Source: Pseudomonadota bacterium (GTDB lineage Bacteria; Pseudomonadota; Gammaproteobacteria; Enterobacterales; Enterobacteriaceae). From it: a stretch of DNA of 49,341 bases. Positions 8,048 through 16,464 of this stretch are shown in pieces. The notes beneath the pieces are model-generated. The model made no database searches. It was not told the DNA's origin and worked only from the letters and a program-made list of their open reading frames with translations. A program made the translations under genes and the position numbers. Where the stretch lies: NCBI GenBank assembly GCA_018261615.1, contig JAGTSE010000034.1:1-49341 (forward strand). Direction: 5' to 3'. Numbering within the stretch: position 1 is the first letter of the stretch; each line of letters begins with the position of its first letter.

Positions 8048-8084
8048 TTGAACACGGATGATGCCATAATGTTCACATTGAACA
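8048..8084. promoter_or_regulatory. Palindrome and half-site upstream of the GHKL/STAS operon
   Basis: TGTTCA-cat-TGAACA (8070-8084) is a perfect 6+6 bp inverted repeat, and a further TTGAACA half-site at 8048-8054 lies exactly 30 bp before the matching half in the palindrome. Such spacing on one DNA face suggests a regulator site. It lies 87-123 bp before the GHKL start. A TTGACA hexamer occurs at 8125-8130 but with no convincing -10 partner. The binding protein is unknown. Confidence 0.4.
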
Positions 8085-8170
8085 TGTACTGTTTGCATTT
8101 CTTAAGGTTCTTTGCCCTTTCAGCTTGACAGCGATATGATGAAATAAAAAGTTACGTTTGGTGTCTGTCG

Positions 8171-9166
8171 ATGGGACTGAATCTTAAAGATGGTATGGAA
8201 ACCATCACTGCTTTTCATGATAAGGAATATCGTGAGCTGGACATTCCTCAGGGGAATTTTTTCCACCCTGGATATCTTGTGGTGTTAGCTGCTTACATCA
8301 ATCATCACAGATTGGAGCAGCGGAGCTGTACGCTTCCTCATGTCGAATATCTGAAAGCTGTTGGTCTGCACAGTGCAGTTTGGGGTGGAAATGCCGATAA
8401 CAGAAACAGAGTGAATGTTGGAAGGAATTACAGTCTGGTAACTGCTCTGAAAAGTGTTGAGGCAGTTGACATTGCAACATCCAGCATCAACAGTTGTATA
8501 AGACGGTTATCTTTCCCTGACGGTGGGCCTTATCCTGAGGGACTTACAAACCTTATGCATGTGGTTGGTGAACTGCATGACAATGTGTGGTCTCATGGTC
8601 GTTCGACTGGTTTTTCATTTGCACAAAAATCGGCCGTACCAAAGACTAATAAGAAAGAGCATTATCTTGAATTTGCATTGGCTGATTGTGGTTTAGGTTT
8701 TTTGGCGGAACTCAGAAGGGCTGACATAGCCGGGATCGATTCTCATCAGAAAGCAATTGAATGGTGCATCAAGCAGGGTAACTCATCTAAGCATGCTGAC
8801 AATATAGACGAGTGGGCCCAGCAGCTTCCGGGTGACCATATCGGCGGGAATGTATTTGGTTCAGGTGTGGCCGTTAGAGAAGAGGCTAACAACCATCAAG
8901 GGCTAGGTTTAGCTCACTTGATGGAATTGGTAAGTACTTACAACGGTCAACTAATTCTGGCGTCAGGAGATGCATGCCTACAGGCCAATGGTAGTAGTGT
9001 GAGCTACGAGCAACTTCGAACTCCTTGGCAGGGTGTTGCAATCTCTTGTAAGTTTAAAATATCTGATTTAGCTCTGGATAGTTCGGATGATGATGCTGAT
9101 GCTGATGCAGCTTTGGCAGACATTATGAGACTTCTAGGAGGGGACGATGAAAACGATCATCTATAA
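8171..9166 (+). CDS. GHKL-fold ATPase, first gene of a two-gene cargo system
   Basis: A 331-aa protein. An N-terminal alpha/beta region (about 30-105, with FHPGYLVVLAAYINHHR and YLKAVGLHSAVWG) recalls the domain often preceding GHKL ATPases that pair with STAS-like proteins. The GHKL ATP site is clear: N box ELHDN (Glu134, Asn138) with SHG, G1 box ADCGLGF (Asp172, Gly174, Gly176), and G2 box QGLGLAHL (Gly244, Gly246). No DHp helix with a phospho-accepting histidine, no sensor and no membrane span is seen, so it is not a classical sensor kinase; an anti-sigma-kinase-like (SpoIIAB) or conformational ATPase is more likely. The tail is very acidic (304-313). It overlaps the STAS gene by 20 bases. 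Its location between gpA and cos is a cargo position in P2-like phages. Confidence 0.85.
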   Translation: MGLNLKDGMETITAFHDKEYRELDIPQGNFFHPGYLVVLAAYINHHRLEQRSCTLPHVEYLKAVGLHSAVWGGNADNRNRVNVGRNYSLVTALKSVEAVDIATSSINSCIRRLSFPDGGPYPEGLTNLMHVVGELHDNVWSHGRSTGFSFAQKSAVPKTNKKEHYLEFALADCGLGFLAELRRADIAGIDSHQKAIEWCIKQGNSSKHADNIDEWAQQLPGDHIGGNVFGSGVAVREEANNHQGLGLAHLMELVSTYNGQLILASGDACLQANGSSVSYEQLRTPWQGVAISCKFKISDLALDSSDDDADADAALADIMRLLGGDDENDHL

Positions 9167-9497
9167 ATTACCTAGTGGTGACTTGGCTTCACGCAGATTG
9201 GCGATTTCTGAACGGCATAAGCTTGAGGGTCATTTACGCTTAGGTGAGAGAGTTAGACTTGATTTGTCTGATGTCTTAAGTCTATCAGAATCCTACTCTG
9301 ACGAGATTTTTGGTGTTTTGGTTGTAAAGCTAGGCGCAGACGCAGTTTTGTCTAACGTGAAAATTGAAAAAGCCTCACCGGCTATCCTTAAAAGCATAGC
9401 AAGGGTAATCCTTCGCCGTAGTAACGAAGTGGCAGCATTTCGCAACAAGGCTGATGGCTCAAAGGGGTGTGACGTGGGCGTTTGGGCGTCTGCGTAA
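9147..9497 (+). CDS. STAS-like (DUF4325-type) partner protein
   Basis: A 116-aa protein with the core VRLDLSDVLSLSESYSDEIFG (about 36-56), which fits the DUF4325 pattern of a beta strand, a serine-rich loop and a DE-containing helix. In SpoIIAA-type STAS proteins a serine in this loop is phosphorylated by the partner GHKL kinase; Ser46, Ser48 or Ser51 are candidates here. The start lies inside the GHKL gene, with AGGAGG 7-8 bases upstream, so expression is coupled and strong. A perfect terminator follows at 9514. The pair resembles a partner-switching module; its output is unknown. Confidence 0.8.
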   Translation: MKTIIYKLPSGDLASRRLAISERHKLEGHLRLGERVRLDLSDVLSLSESYSDEIFGVLVVKLGADAVLSNVKIEKASPAILKSIARVILRRSNEVAAFRNKADGSKGCDVGVWASA

Positions 9498-9513
9498 GTG
9501 TTAGTCAAGTGAT

Positions 9514-9541
9514 AAAAAAGGAGCCATATGGCTCCTTTTTT
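9514..9541 (+). terminator. Terminator after the GHKL/STAS operon
   Basis: AAAAAAGGAGCC-atat-GGCTCCTTTTTT: a perfect 12-bp stem with a 4-base loop and a T run. The A run on the other side makes it usable in both directions. It seals the cargo operon off from the cos region. Confidence 0.93.
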
Positions 9542-9858
9542 ATTGTCACGCTTAAACTATCTCCTACGGGAAGAGAGTATTCTTGTAGGGGCTTTGCCGC
9601 AAATACTTCACTTCAGATATGGATGTTTCAGTGATTAGGTGGCGTTCTTTTCACGGTCATATACATATTGGACGATGCTGAAAAACGACAGATAAACGTT
9701 TCAGCCCCTTACAGGGATGAGCGACTGATCGCTTTGCATGCTTTTGCCGCCTGAATACGCATGCGCCGATGTGTTTTTTTTATGTTGCGCATTGCCAGAG
9801 CTGGTGTGGTTTCATCTTCCCGGTTCAACTGCATTAAAACCGCCCCACGAAGCGGGCA
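9542..9858. other. Non-coding stretch left of cos
   Basis: No credible gene is present; open frames here have no ribosome site or recognisable product. It contains two GCATGC palindromes (about 9737-9742 and 9759-9764) and a small AGCGA/TCGCT hairpin. By position it probably holds terminase recognition sequence beside cos, but I cannot identify the binding sites. Confidence 0.5.
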
Positions 9859-9877
9859 GGCGAGGCGGGGAAAGCAC
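9859..9877. other. cos: cos site (19-nt P2/186 cohesive-end sequence)
   Basis: GGCGAGGCGGGGAAAGCAC occurs exactly, the 19-base cohesive end I know for P2 and 186. Terminase (gpP/gpM) cuts here in staggered fashion to make the virion ends. It lies between the cargo operon and the portal gene, the expected place. Packaged DNA would therefore have the portal gene at one end and the GHKL/STAS cargo at the other. Confidence 0.92.
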
Positions 9878-10017
9878 TGCGCGCTGAGGCCGGTAATTTA
9901 TTTATTTTCCCGCGCCTGCGTGCGTCTCTGCCGCACGCAGGGCGTGTGGGCGTGTGACGGGGAAGCGAGACGGTAGCGCGTCGTGTGGGGCTCTGGTGGA
10001 GGATGGCGAGGGGGCGT

Positions 10018-10040
10018 GAAAAAGCCGCCCGCAGGCGGCT
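10018..10040 (-). terminator. Terminator of the P-Q operon
   Basis: Read on the minus strand, AGCCGCC-tgcg-GGCGGCT is followed by TTTTTC, just after the end of the portal gene. The 7-bp GC-rich stem and T run make a good intrinsic terminator for leftward late transcription. Confidence 0.85.
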
Positions 10041-10048
10041 GGCGTGGG

Positions 10049-11086
10049 TTACGCGTCGTCGGTGTCGAGGCTGTATTTCTGGAACCGGATAATTTCCTCT
10101 CCCGTCCATTCGTTGAGCTCAAGAAAGCGGGCCTGTAGCGGCATCAGCTCGTTACGCACAAACACTTTTGCCACCTTCTCAACGTCGCCTATCGAGCCCG
10201 CATTTTCCGGTTTGCCGCCCATGAGCTGGAACGGGATGCGGTGCGCGTCCAGCAGGTCGCCCGCGCTGACTTTCTTGATATTAAAAAAATCATCCTTCGT
10301 TGCGACCTCGCTCAGCGGCACGATTTTAATGCCGTCGGCTTTTCCGTTCGGCGCGTAGAAAAACAGGTTTTTAAAATTGCCGAGCCCTTTCGAATCCCGC
10401 ATCGCCTTACGCAGCGCCTCAACATCGGTGCTGCTCTGCGCCGCGTCCGTCACGTACATGATGTAACCCGCGTGCGCGCCGTTCTGGTAATACTTGCGGC
10501 GGAACAGTGTCGCCGACTCATTCAGCCAGGCCGAGTTAAGCGCGCTCAGGTATTCCGGCATGCCGTAAAGCTCCTGGTTAATGTCGGGCTCCAGCAGGTG
10601 GAACACCGAGCCGGGCGCAAACGGGTGAGGCTTCGTGTAATTCTGAATATACCAGTAGGTATCCTGCTCCACCCCGCGCCGGGTGTATTTGGCCGGTGAG
10701 GTTTCATATCTGAGCGGCCTGCCTGTCACGCTGCGGCGCTGCTCAATAAACGCATTGCCAAACACCATGTAATCGAGCGCGAAGCGGGTAAAATCCTGCC
10801 GGGATAACTGCGGGTGCGGGATGTAGGTCGACACCAGAATGTTGCGTTTGACGTAAATCGGCGAGCTGTGGTGAACGGCGGCGCGCATGCTTTTCGCCAG
10901 CCCGGAAAAGCTCACCGGTGGCTCGTACCACTGGCCGTTATCGATGCACTCCACGTAATCCAGAATGTCGCGTTTATCGAGCACCGGCACCGGTTCGCCG
11001 AAGGTAAACGCCTCCATGCTCTGCGCGGGCGCGGCGGTATGCGGGCGCGGTGTCGGGGGGCGCTGGCGTTTGTTGCGTTTAGCCAT
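10049..11086 (-). CDS. Q: Portal protein gpQ
   Basis: A 345-aa portal of the P2 Q (PBSX-type) family. The dodecameric portal sits at one capsid vertex and is the gate for DNA entry and exit. The conserved DYVECIDNGQWYEPPVSFSGLAKS and LPEYLSALNSAWLNESATLFRRKYY-like segments are readable. Its ATG shares an A with the stop of P (TAATG), so the two are translationally coupled and transcribed leftward from the O/P divergent region. The C-terminus ends before the terminator at 10018-10040. Confidence 0.96.
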   Translation of the reverse strand: MAKRNKRQRPPTPRPHTAAPAQSMEAFTFGEPVPVLDKRDILDYVECIDNGQWYEPPVSFSGLAKSMRAAVHHSSPIYVKRNILVSTYIPHPQLSRQDFTRFALDYMVFGNAFIEQRRSVTGRPLRYETSPAKYTRRGVEQDTYWYIQNYTKPHPFAPGSVFHLLEPDINQELYGMPEYLSALNSAWLNESATLFRRKYYQNGAHAGYIMYVTDAAQSSTDVEALRKAMRDSKGLGNFKNLFFYAPNGKADGIKIVPLSEVATKDDFFNIKKVSAGDLLDAHRIPFQLMGGKPENAGSIGDVEKVAKVFVRNELMPLQARFLELNEWTGEEIIRFQKYSLDTDDA

Positions 11087-12855
11087 TAATAAAACTCCAG
11101 AATTGAGGATGATGACTGGCCGCTCGCGGCGGTCAGCGGTTCGTTAATCAGTACGTGCATGGTCGCCCAGGCGAGATCGGCGTGGCTGGCCTCTTCGGTG
11201 CGGCTGGCCTCATAGGTGGCGCTGCGTCCGCTGCTGGTCATGGTTTTGCGGATGGACATAAACGACTGCGTGATGTCGGTTGCGCTCACGTCATATTCGA
11301 GGCAACCGCGCGTGATGGTGTCTTTGGCTTTCAGCACCATCGCGGTTTTCATTTCCGGGGTATAGCGAATGTCGCGTGCTGCCGGGTAGAAGGAGCGCAC
11401 CAACTGGAAAACGCCCTGACCGAGCCCGGTCGCATCAATCCCGATGTATTCGACGTTATATTTTTGCGTGAGCTCGCGGATAGACTCAGCCTGAGTGGCA
11501 AAATCCATCCCCTTCCACTGATGGCGCTCCAGAATGCGGAATTTACCCCCGGCAACCAGCGGCGGCGCGATAACCACGCAACCGGCGCTGTCGCCACGGT
11601 GCGACGGGTCATAACCAATCCACACCACGCGCTGACCAAATGGCCGGTCGGCAAAGGGCGCGTAATCCTCCCATTCCTCCATGCTGTCAACCATGCAGCG
11701 TTGCAGCTCCTCGAACGGGAATACCGACGCCTTGTCATCGACGAACTCGCACATAAACAGGTTGCGGAAGTCGTCTGCGCTGTTCTCCTGCCGCAGTGCG
11801 TCGAGGTCAAACAGGGTGCAGCCCCCGGCGAGCGCGTCCTCAATAGTGACAATCTGCCGCCACTGCCCGTCTGCGCAGGCCACGCCGCGCGCCAGTGCCG
11901 CATGGCTGATATCAATATCAACCCGCTCGCTGGCGCTGGCGCGCCCCCGGTTGAACAGTTCCCCTGACCAGAACGGGTACGCGCCATGCCCGAGCGAGGA
12001 CGGCGTCGAAAAATAGGTCGTGCGCAGGTGTTTTTGCGAGGCCATGCCCGACGCCACTTTGCGCAGCCGCTGGAAGTTGGGGATCCAGAAAATCTCATCG
12101 ACATACAGGTCGCCGTTATGGCTCTGCGCGGTGTTGGAGTTGGTGCCAAGAAACAGCAATTCCGCGCCGTTGTTGCCGATGACAATCGGGTCGCCGGTCA
12201 GGTCAACATCAACCAGCCGGGCAAACGCAATAATGTATTTTCGGAACACGTACGCCTGCGTTTTTGAAGCGGATAAAAATATCTGGTTATGGCCGGTTTT
12301 CAGGGCGCGTAACAGCGCCTCGCGGGCGAAATAAAACGTCGCGCCAATCTGGCGGGATTTGAGGATGTGGCGGATACGGTGCTCAAGCCCCGCTTTGTGC
12401 CAGCCAAGCTGATATTCGAAGGACTGGTCAAAGAAAATGTCCTCCAGTTTTTCGACCGCCTCCTCGCTGAAAAAATTCTTTTTCGGCTTTTTGCGATCCC
12501 CTTTGTTGCGGTTTGCCACGTTCGGATTGAGGTCAGCCTCGTTGCCAGTCTGGCCGTAGCGGTTAATACGTGCGAAGCGCTCCATCTGGCGCGCCAGAAA
12601 GTCAGCGACCTTGAAGTCGTGCGCGGTCAGCTCCGGCTTGGCGTAAAGCTGAATTAATCGCGCCTCCAGGGTGAACTCAACCCGGTTTAATGGCGCGGTT
12701 TCCTCCCAGCCGTCGCGCTGTTTCCAGCTCTGCACCGTCGGGCGTCTGGTCTGCAACATTTCCGCGATTTGCGGCACGGAAAAGCCCTGCCAGAACAACA
12801 GCGCCGCCTGTCGTCGCGGGTCGTTTAAGAGTGTGGTGTCGGTGGTGATGGTCAT
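11086..12855 (-). CDS. P: Terminase large (ATPase) subunit gpP
   Basis: 589 aa, about the size of P2 gpP (590). I start at the ATG at 12855 (MTITTDTTLLNDPRRQA), which matches P2 P, rather than an ATG 30 bases upstream. The N-terminus has an HTH-like QIAEMLQTRRPTVQSWKQRDGW. The C-terminal nuclease region includes VWIGYDPSHRGDSAG and EYIGIDATGLGQGV with likely metal-binding aspartates. With gpM it cuts cos and pumps DNA through the gpQ portal. It is divergent from O. Confidence 0.96.
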   Translation of the reverse strand: MTITTDTTLLNDPRRQAALLFWQGFSVPQIAEMLQTRRPTVQSWKQRDGWEETAPLNRVEFTLEARLIQLYAKPELTAHDFKVADFLARQMERFARINRYGQTGNEADLNPNVANRNKGDRKKPKKNFFSEEAVEKLEDIFFDQSFEYQLGWHKAGLEHRIRHILKSRQIGATFYFAREALLRALKTGHNQIFLSASKTQAYVFRKYIIAFARLVDVDLTGDPIVIGNNGAELLFLGTNSNTAQSHNGDLYVDEIFWIPNFQRLRKVASGMASQKHLRTTYFSTPSSLGHGAYPFWSGELFNRGRASASERVDIDISHAALARGVACADGQWRQIVTIEDALAGGCTLFDLDALRQENSADDFRNLFMCEFVDDKASVFPFEELQRCMVDSMEEWEDYAPFADRPFGQRVVWIGYDPSHRGDSAGCVVIAPPLVAGGKFRILERHQWKGMDFATQAESIRELTQKYNVEYIGIDATGLGQGVFQLVRSFYPAARDIRYTPEMKTAMVLKAKDTITRGCLEYDVSATDITQSFMSIRKTMTSSGRSATYEASRTEEASHADLAWATMHVLINEPLTAASGQSSSSILEFY

Positions 12856-13032
12856 GAATGCCTCGCCGTGATGGATACAGGGCAAGGCTACTTAAGCGCG
12901 GTCAGCGATTCGCTAACCTGCTGATGTGCAGGGAGCAAGCCATCCATGACGGATGGCGAAGCAACGGACGAGCCGGGAAACTACCCCCTGACAAAACCGT
13001 GAATCCTTCACAGACAATCAGGACTGCTGACG
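12856..13032. promoter_or_regulatory. Divergent late promoter region between P and O
   Basis: A 177-bp gap separates the leftward P-Q and rightward O-S operons. In P2 this gap holds two overlapping late promoters activated by Ogr. I could not find an unambiguous Ogr site (TGT-N12-ACA), so the promoter role rests on position. An inverted GCGATTCGC lies at about 12904-12912. Confidence 0.5.
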
Positions 13033-13893
13033 ATGGCAAAAAAAGTGGTTTCAAAATGGTTTCGCATCGGCGTCGAGGGTGACACCTGCGACGGTCGCAT
13101 TATTGGCGCGACGGAAATTCAGGAAATGGCCGACACGTTTGATCCGCGTGTCTACGGTTGCCGCATCAACCTTGAGCACATCAAGGGGCTGATGCCGGAC
13201 AGCACCTTCAAACGCTATGGCGATGTGGTGGAGCTGAAAGCGGAGAAAATCGAAGACGATTCCGCGCTGAAGGGCAAGCTGGCGCTGTTCGCGAAAATCA
13301 CCCCGACCGATGAGCTGGTCGCCATGAACAAGGCGCTTCAGAAGGTTTACACCTCAATGGAGATCCAGCCGAATTTCGGCAACAGCGGCAAATGCTACCT
13401 CATTGGCCTGGCCGTGACCGATGATCCGGCAAGCCTCGGCACCGAGTATCTGGAGTTCTGCCGCACCGCAAAACACAACCCGCTGAACTCCCGCAAAGCC
13501 AGCCCTGAGAATTTCTTTTCGGCGGCCACGCTGGCGGAAATTGAGTTTGAAGAGGAGCCCGACACCCTGCTTAACCGGCTGACCGACTCGGTTAAGGCCA
13601 TCTTCAGCCGTCAGCAGACCAGCACCGACGCGCGTTTTAACGATGTGCATGAAGCCGTGACGGCGATTGCTGAACGTGTCCAGACCAGCGGCGACGGCAT
13701 TGATACCCGTTTCAGCGCGCTCGAAAGCCAGCTTGCGGAGGTTAAGCAGGGGCTTGAAGCGCAAACCCTGTCCACGACTGAGCAATTCAGCGCGATCACC
13801 GCCACCCTGGACAACACCCCCAGCGGGACGCAGCCGCGCCGGAAACTGAGCACCGGCGGCGATGGCGCGGGCGCAACCCTCACCGACTGCTGA
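13033..13893 (+). CDS. O: Capsid scaffold and maturation protease gpO
   Basis: 286 aa (P2 O is 284). The N-terminal serine protease domain has Asp20, His49 and Ser108 in CDGR, LEHI and YTSME contexts, each one residue beyond the P2 triad (Asp19, His48, Ser107). The C-terminal part (about 190-260) is a predicted coiled-coil scaffold. In P2 it shapes the T=7 shell and cleaves N, Q and itself. AGGA lies before the ATG. First gene of the rightward capsid-lysis operon. Confidence 0.95.
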   Translation: MAKKVVSKWFRIGVEGDTCDGRIIGATEIQEMADTFDPRVYGCRINLEHIKGLMPDSTFKRYGDVVELKAEKIEDDSALKGKLALFAKITPTDELVAMNKALQKVYTSMEIQPNFGNSGKCYLIGLAVTDDPASLGTEYLEFCRTAKHNPLNSRKASPENFFSAATLAEIEFEEEPDTLLNRLTDSVKAIFSRQQTSTDARFNDVHEAVTAIAERVQTSGDGIDTRFSALESQLAEVKQGLEAQTLSTTEQFSAITATLDNTPSGTQPRRKLSTGGDGAGATLTDC

Positions 13894-13928
13894 CCGGCTC
13901 CCCTTTTCAGAACAGGAACACAGAGACA

Positions 13929-15101
13929 ATGCGTAAAGAAACCCGTTTTAAATTTAATGCCTACCTGAGCCGCCTTGCGGAGCTGAACGGCGTCGGCGTG
14001 GAAGACCTGAGCAAAAAATTCAGTGTCGAGCCGTCGGTCACTCAGACGCTGTTCGACAAAGTCCAGCAGTCTTCCTCCTTCCTGCAACAGATTAATATGG
14101 TTGTGGTGCGCGAGCTGACCGAGGAAAAAGTCGGCATCGACGTCAACGGCACGATTGCCAGCACCGCCGATACGGCCAACGGCGTCGAGCGTAAAACCGC
14201 CGATTTCTCGAAGCTGGACGCGTACCGCTATTTCTGCCACCCGGTTAACTTCGATTATCACCTGAGCTATAACAAACTCGATTTGTGGGCGCGTTTTCAG
14301 GATTTTCAGACACGCATCCGCGACGCGATCGTCAGGCGTCAGGCGCTGGATTACATCACCATTGGTTTTAACGGCATCAGCCGGGCGGCAACATCAGACC
14401 GCCAGAAAAACCCGCTGTTGCAGGATGTGGCAGTCGGCTGGTTGCAGAAGTACCGCAACGACGCGCCGGAGCGCGTCATGAGCAGGGTTGTCGACGAAGA
14501 CGGCACTGTGATTTCAGAGAAAATCACTGTTGGTAAGAAAGGCGCTTACAAAAACCTCGACGCGCTGGTGATGGATGGGCATGAGACGCTGATCGCCGAG
14601 ATTCACCGCGAAAACCCGGAAATGGTGGTCGTGTGTGGGCGTCGCATCCTGACCGACAAATATTTCCCGATGATCAACAAATTCCAGCCGAACACTGAGC
14701 AACTGGCCGGAGAGCTGATTATCAGCCAGAAAACCATCGGGCAGTTACAGGCGGTGCGCGCGCCGTTTTTCCCGGCCAACAGCATTCTGATCACTACGCT
14801 TGATAACCTCTCGATTTATCTCTACGAGGACGGCCACCGCCGCCACATCATCGAGAATCCGAAGCTCGACCAGGTGGAAAACTACGAACAGGTGAAAGTC
14901 GATTTTGTGATTGAAGATTACGAAGCCGGTTGCCTGATTGAAAACATCGAGATCCTTGAGCCGGAAGAAGTGGAAACCCCGGAAGGAACCAGCGCCGATG
15001 CGTTTGCAGCGGCAATCGTTGATGCCATGAAAACCATGATGGCCGGTAACGCCGCACCTGCTGGCGTGTCGGAAACCTCCACCACTGGCGAAGGAGCGTA
15101 A
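13929..15101 (+). CDS. N: Major capsid protein gpN
   Basis: 390 aa with an HK97-type fold family assignment. The start RKETRFKFNAYLSRLAELNGV and the QQINMVVVRELTEEKVG region match P2 N, where the first 31 residues are removed by gpO. P2 N is 357 aa; the extra length is a C-terminal tail of about 33 residues rich in Ala, Thr, Ser and Glu (from about 357, PEGTSADAFAAAIVDAMKTM). The tail may be exposed on the shell or resemble the early-region extensions of relatives. Good ribosome site AACACAGAGAC. Confidence 0.95.
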   Translation: MRKETRFKFNAYLSRLAELNGVGVEDLSKKFSVEPSVTQTLFDKVQQSSSFLQQINMVVVRELTEEKVGIDVNGTIASTADTANGVERKTADFSKLDAYRYFCHPVNFDYHLSYNKLDLWARFQDFQTRIRDAIVRRQALDYITIGFNGISRAATSDRQKNPLLQDVAVGWLQKYRNDAPERVMSRVVDEDGTVISEKITVGKKGAYKNLDALVMDGHETLIAEIHRENPEMVVVCGRRILTDKYFPMINKFQPNTEQLAGELIISQKTIGQLQAVRAPFFPANSILITTLDNLSIYLYEDGHRRHIIENPKLDQVENYEQVKVDFVIEDYEAGCLIENIEILEPEEVETPEGTSADAFAAAIVDAMKTMMAGNAAPAGVSETSTTGEGA

Positions 15102-15104
15102 CCG

Positions 15105-15860
15105 ATGGCGAGCCCCGCACAGCGTCACGCGATGCGGGTCTCGGCCATGATGGCCGCGCAGCGGGATAACGCCCCGCTGCGCCATGCCACCGCTTATGAG
15201 CAGATGCTCGTTAAGCTGGCCGCAGACCGCCGGACGCTAAAAGGTATCCACTCAAAAGAGCGCAAGGCAGAGAAAAAGCGCGAGCTGCTGCCGATGTACC
15301 TGCCGTGGGTGGCGGGCGCACTGGAAAACGGCACCGGCGCGCAGGATGACATCCTGATGACCGTGATGCTGTGGCGTCTTGATGCGGGCGATATTCCCGG
15401 CGCGCTGGAGATTGCCCGCTACGCGCTGCGCCACAACCTCGCGATGCCGGAGCCCCACACCCGCACCGCGCCTTACATGCTGGCCGAAGAGGTGGCTCTT
15501 GCGGTGCTGCGCGCCCGTGATGCCGGTGAGCCGGTCGGGGTGGCGGGCATTCTGGAGACCATTGCCCTGACCAGCACCGCCGACATGCCCGACGAGGTAC
15601 GCGCCCGGCTGCACAAGGTCTCCGGTCTGACGCTGCGCGATGCCGGTCAGCTCAATGACGCCATGACGCATCTGCAACGCGCGAACCAGCTCGACCGTAA
15701 CGCGGGGGTACGCAAGGACATCGAACGCCTTACCCGCGAACTGAATCCGAAGCCCGTTGTGAAGCCCGCGCCAGAGACGCCCGCGAAAACCGCACAACAG
15801 AAAAAAACAGCCACACCGGCGAAACGCGGGCGGGGTCGCCCCCGTAAAAACGCCGGTTAA
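15105..15860 (+). CDS. M: Terminase small subunit gpM
   Basis: 251 aa (P2 M is 247). The start MASPAQRHAMRVSAMMAAQR and the block GAQDDILMTVMLWRLDAGDIPGALEIARYAL are as in P2 M. The protein binds DNA at cos and carries the cutting activity in the gpP/gpM terminase. Its basic C-terminus has an AT-hook-like KRGRGRPRK. It starts three bases after N and is cotranscribed with it. Confidence 0.95.
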   Translation: MASPAQRHAMRVSAMMAAQRDNAPLRHATAYEQMLVKLAADRRTLKGIHSKERKAEKKRELLPMYLPWVAGALENGTGAQDDILMTVMLWRLDAGDIPGALEIARYALRHNLAMPEPHTRTAPYMLAEEVALAVLRARDAGEPVGVAGILETIALTSTADMPDEVRARLHKVSGLTLRDAGQLNDAMTHLQRANQLDRNAGVRKDIERLTRELNPKPVVKPAPETPAKTAQQKKTATPAKRGRGRPRKNAG

Positions 15861-15957
15861 CCGAATGCGCCCCGCGCCAGGGCGGCACGCCGGTCAATGA
15901 GGGTGGTTCACCTTACCGGCGACCGGCGTCCACCGCCCACCCTTTTCAGAGGCAGTC

Positions 15958-16464
15958 ATGACGACACTGATTATTGAAAAAAATAACGAGCAGCCGGAGC
16001 GCGGCACGGTGGTCATTCCGCCGCCTGTCAGTGACGAGCCGGTGATTAAAAACACCTTTTTCTTTCCTGATATCGAGCCGAAGCGTGTGCGTGAGCTGAT
16101 GCGCCTTGAACAGACCATTGCCCCGGCACGGCTGCGCCATGCCATCAAAGCCGGGATAGCCGAAACCAACGCCGAGCTTTTCGACTGGCGGAAAAGCCAG
16201 ATGAAAGCCGGTTTTGCGCGCCTCGCTGATGTGCCGGCAGATGATATCGACGGCGAAAGCATGCGCATTTTTTACTATCTGAGCGCGGTGTGTGCAATGA
16301 CCGCCGCCACGCTGTATGAGCGCTATCGCGGTGTGGATGCCAGCGCCAGAGGCGACAAAAAAGCGGACAGCATCGACAACACGGTCGATGACCTGTGGCG
16401 GGACATGCGCTGGTCGGTCGCCCGTATTCAGGACAAACCGCGCTGCATTGTGGGGCAAATCTGA
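15958..16464 (+). CDS. L: Head completion protein gpL
   Basis: 168 aa, the size of P2 gpL. It fits on the portal after packaging and prepares the head for tail joining. Conserved parts include PVSDEPVIKNTFFFPDIEPKRVRELMRLEQT and the C-terminal DDLWRDMRWSVARIQDKPRCIVGQI. AGAGG precedes the ATG. The stop overlaps the start of gene X (TGATG). Confidence 0.95.
   Translation: MTTLIIEKNNEQPERGTVVIPPPVSDEPVIKNTFFFPDIEPKRVRELMRLEQTIAPARLRHAIKAGIAETNAELFDWRKSQMKAGFARLADVPADDIDGESMRIFYYLSAVCAMTAATLYERYRGVDASARGDKKADSIDNTVDDLWRDMRWSVARIQDKPRCIVGQI

Noticed and set aside
8037..8090. Second LexA box in CTGTACAG / TACTGT sequences upstream of the GHKL gene
   Set aside because: The CTGT and ACAG halves do not have the required 8-bp spacing.
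8171..9166. Classical two-component sensor kinase
   Set aside because: No membrane or sensor domain, no phospho-accepting histidine helix and no response regulator nearby; only the ATP-binding fold is shared.
9761..10122. Small open frames on both strands across cos
   Set aside because: They overlap the exact cos sequence and the Q terminator, lack ribosome sites and are rich in Arg/Pro/Ala from GC-rich DNA.
11349..12185. Long open frame (278 aa) antisense or out of frame within terminase gene P
   Set aside because: It is a GC-driven shadow of P, Arg/Pro/Ser-rich with no recognisable domain or ribosome site.
12856..13032. Exact Ogr-binding sites at late promoters
   Set aside because: No convincing TGT-N12-ACA could be located here or before FI or V, so only promoter regions are listed.
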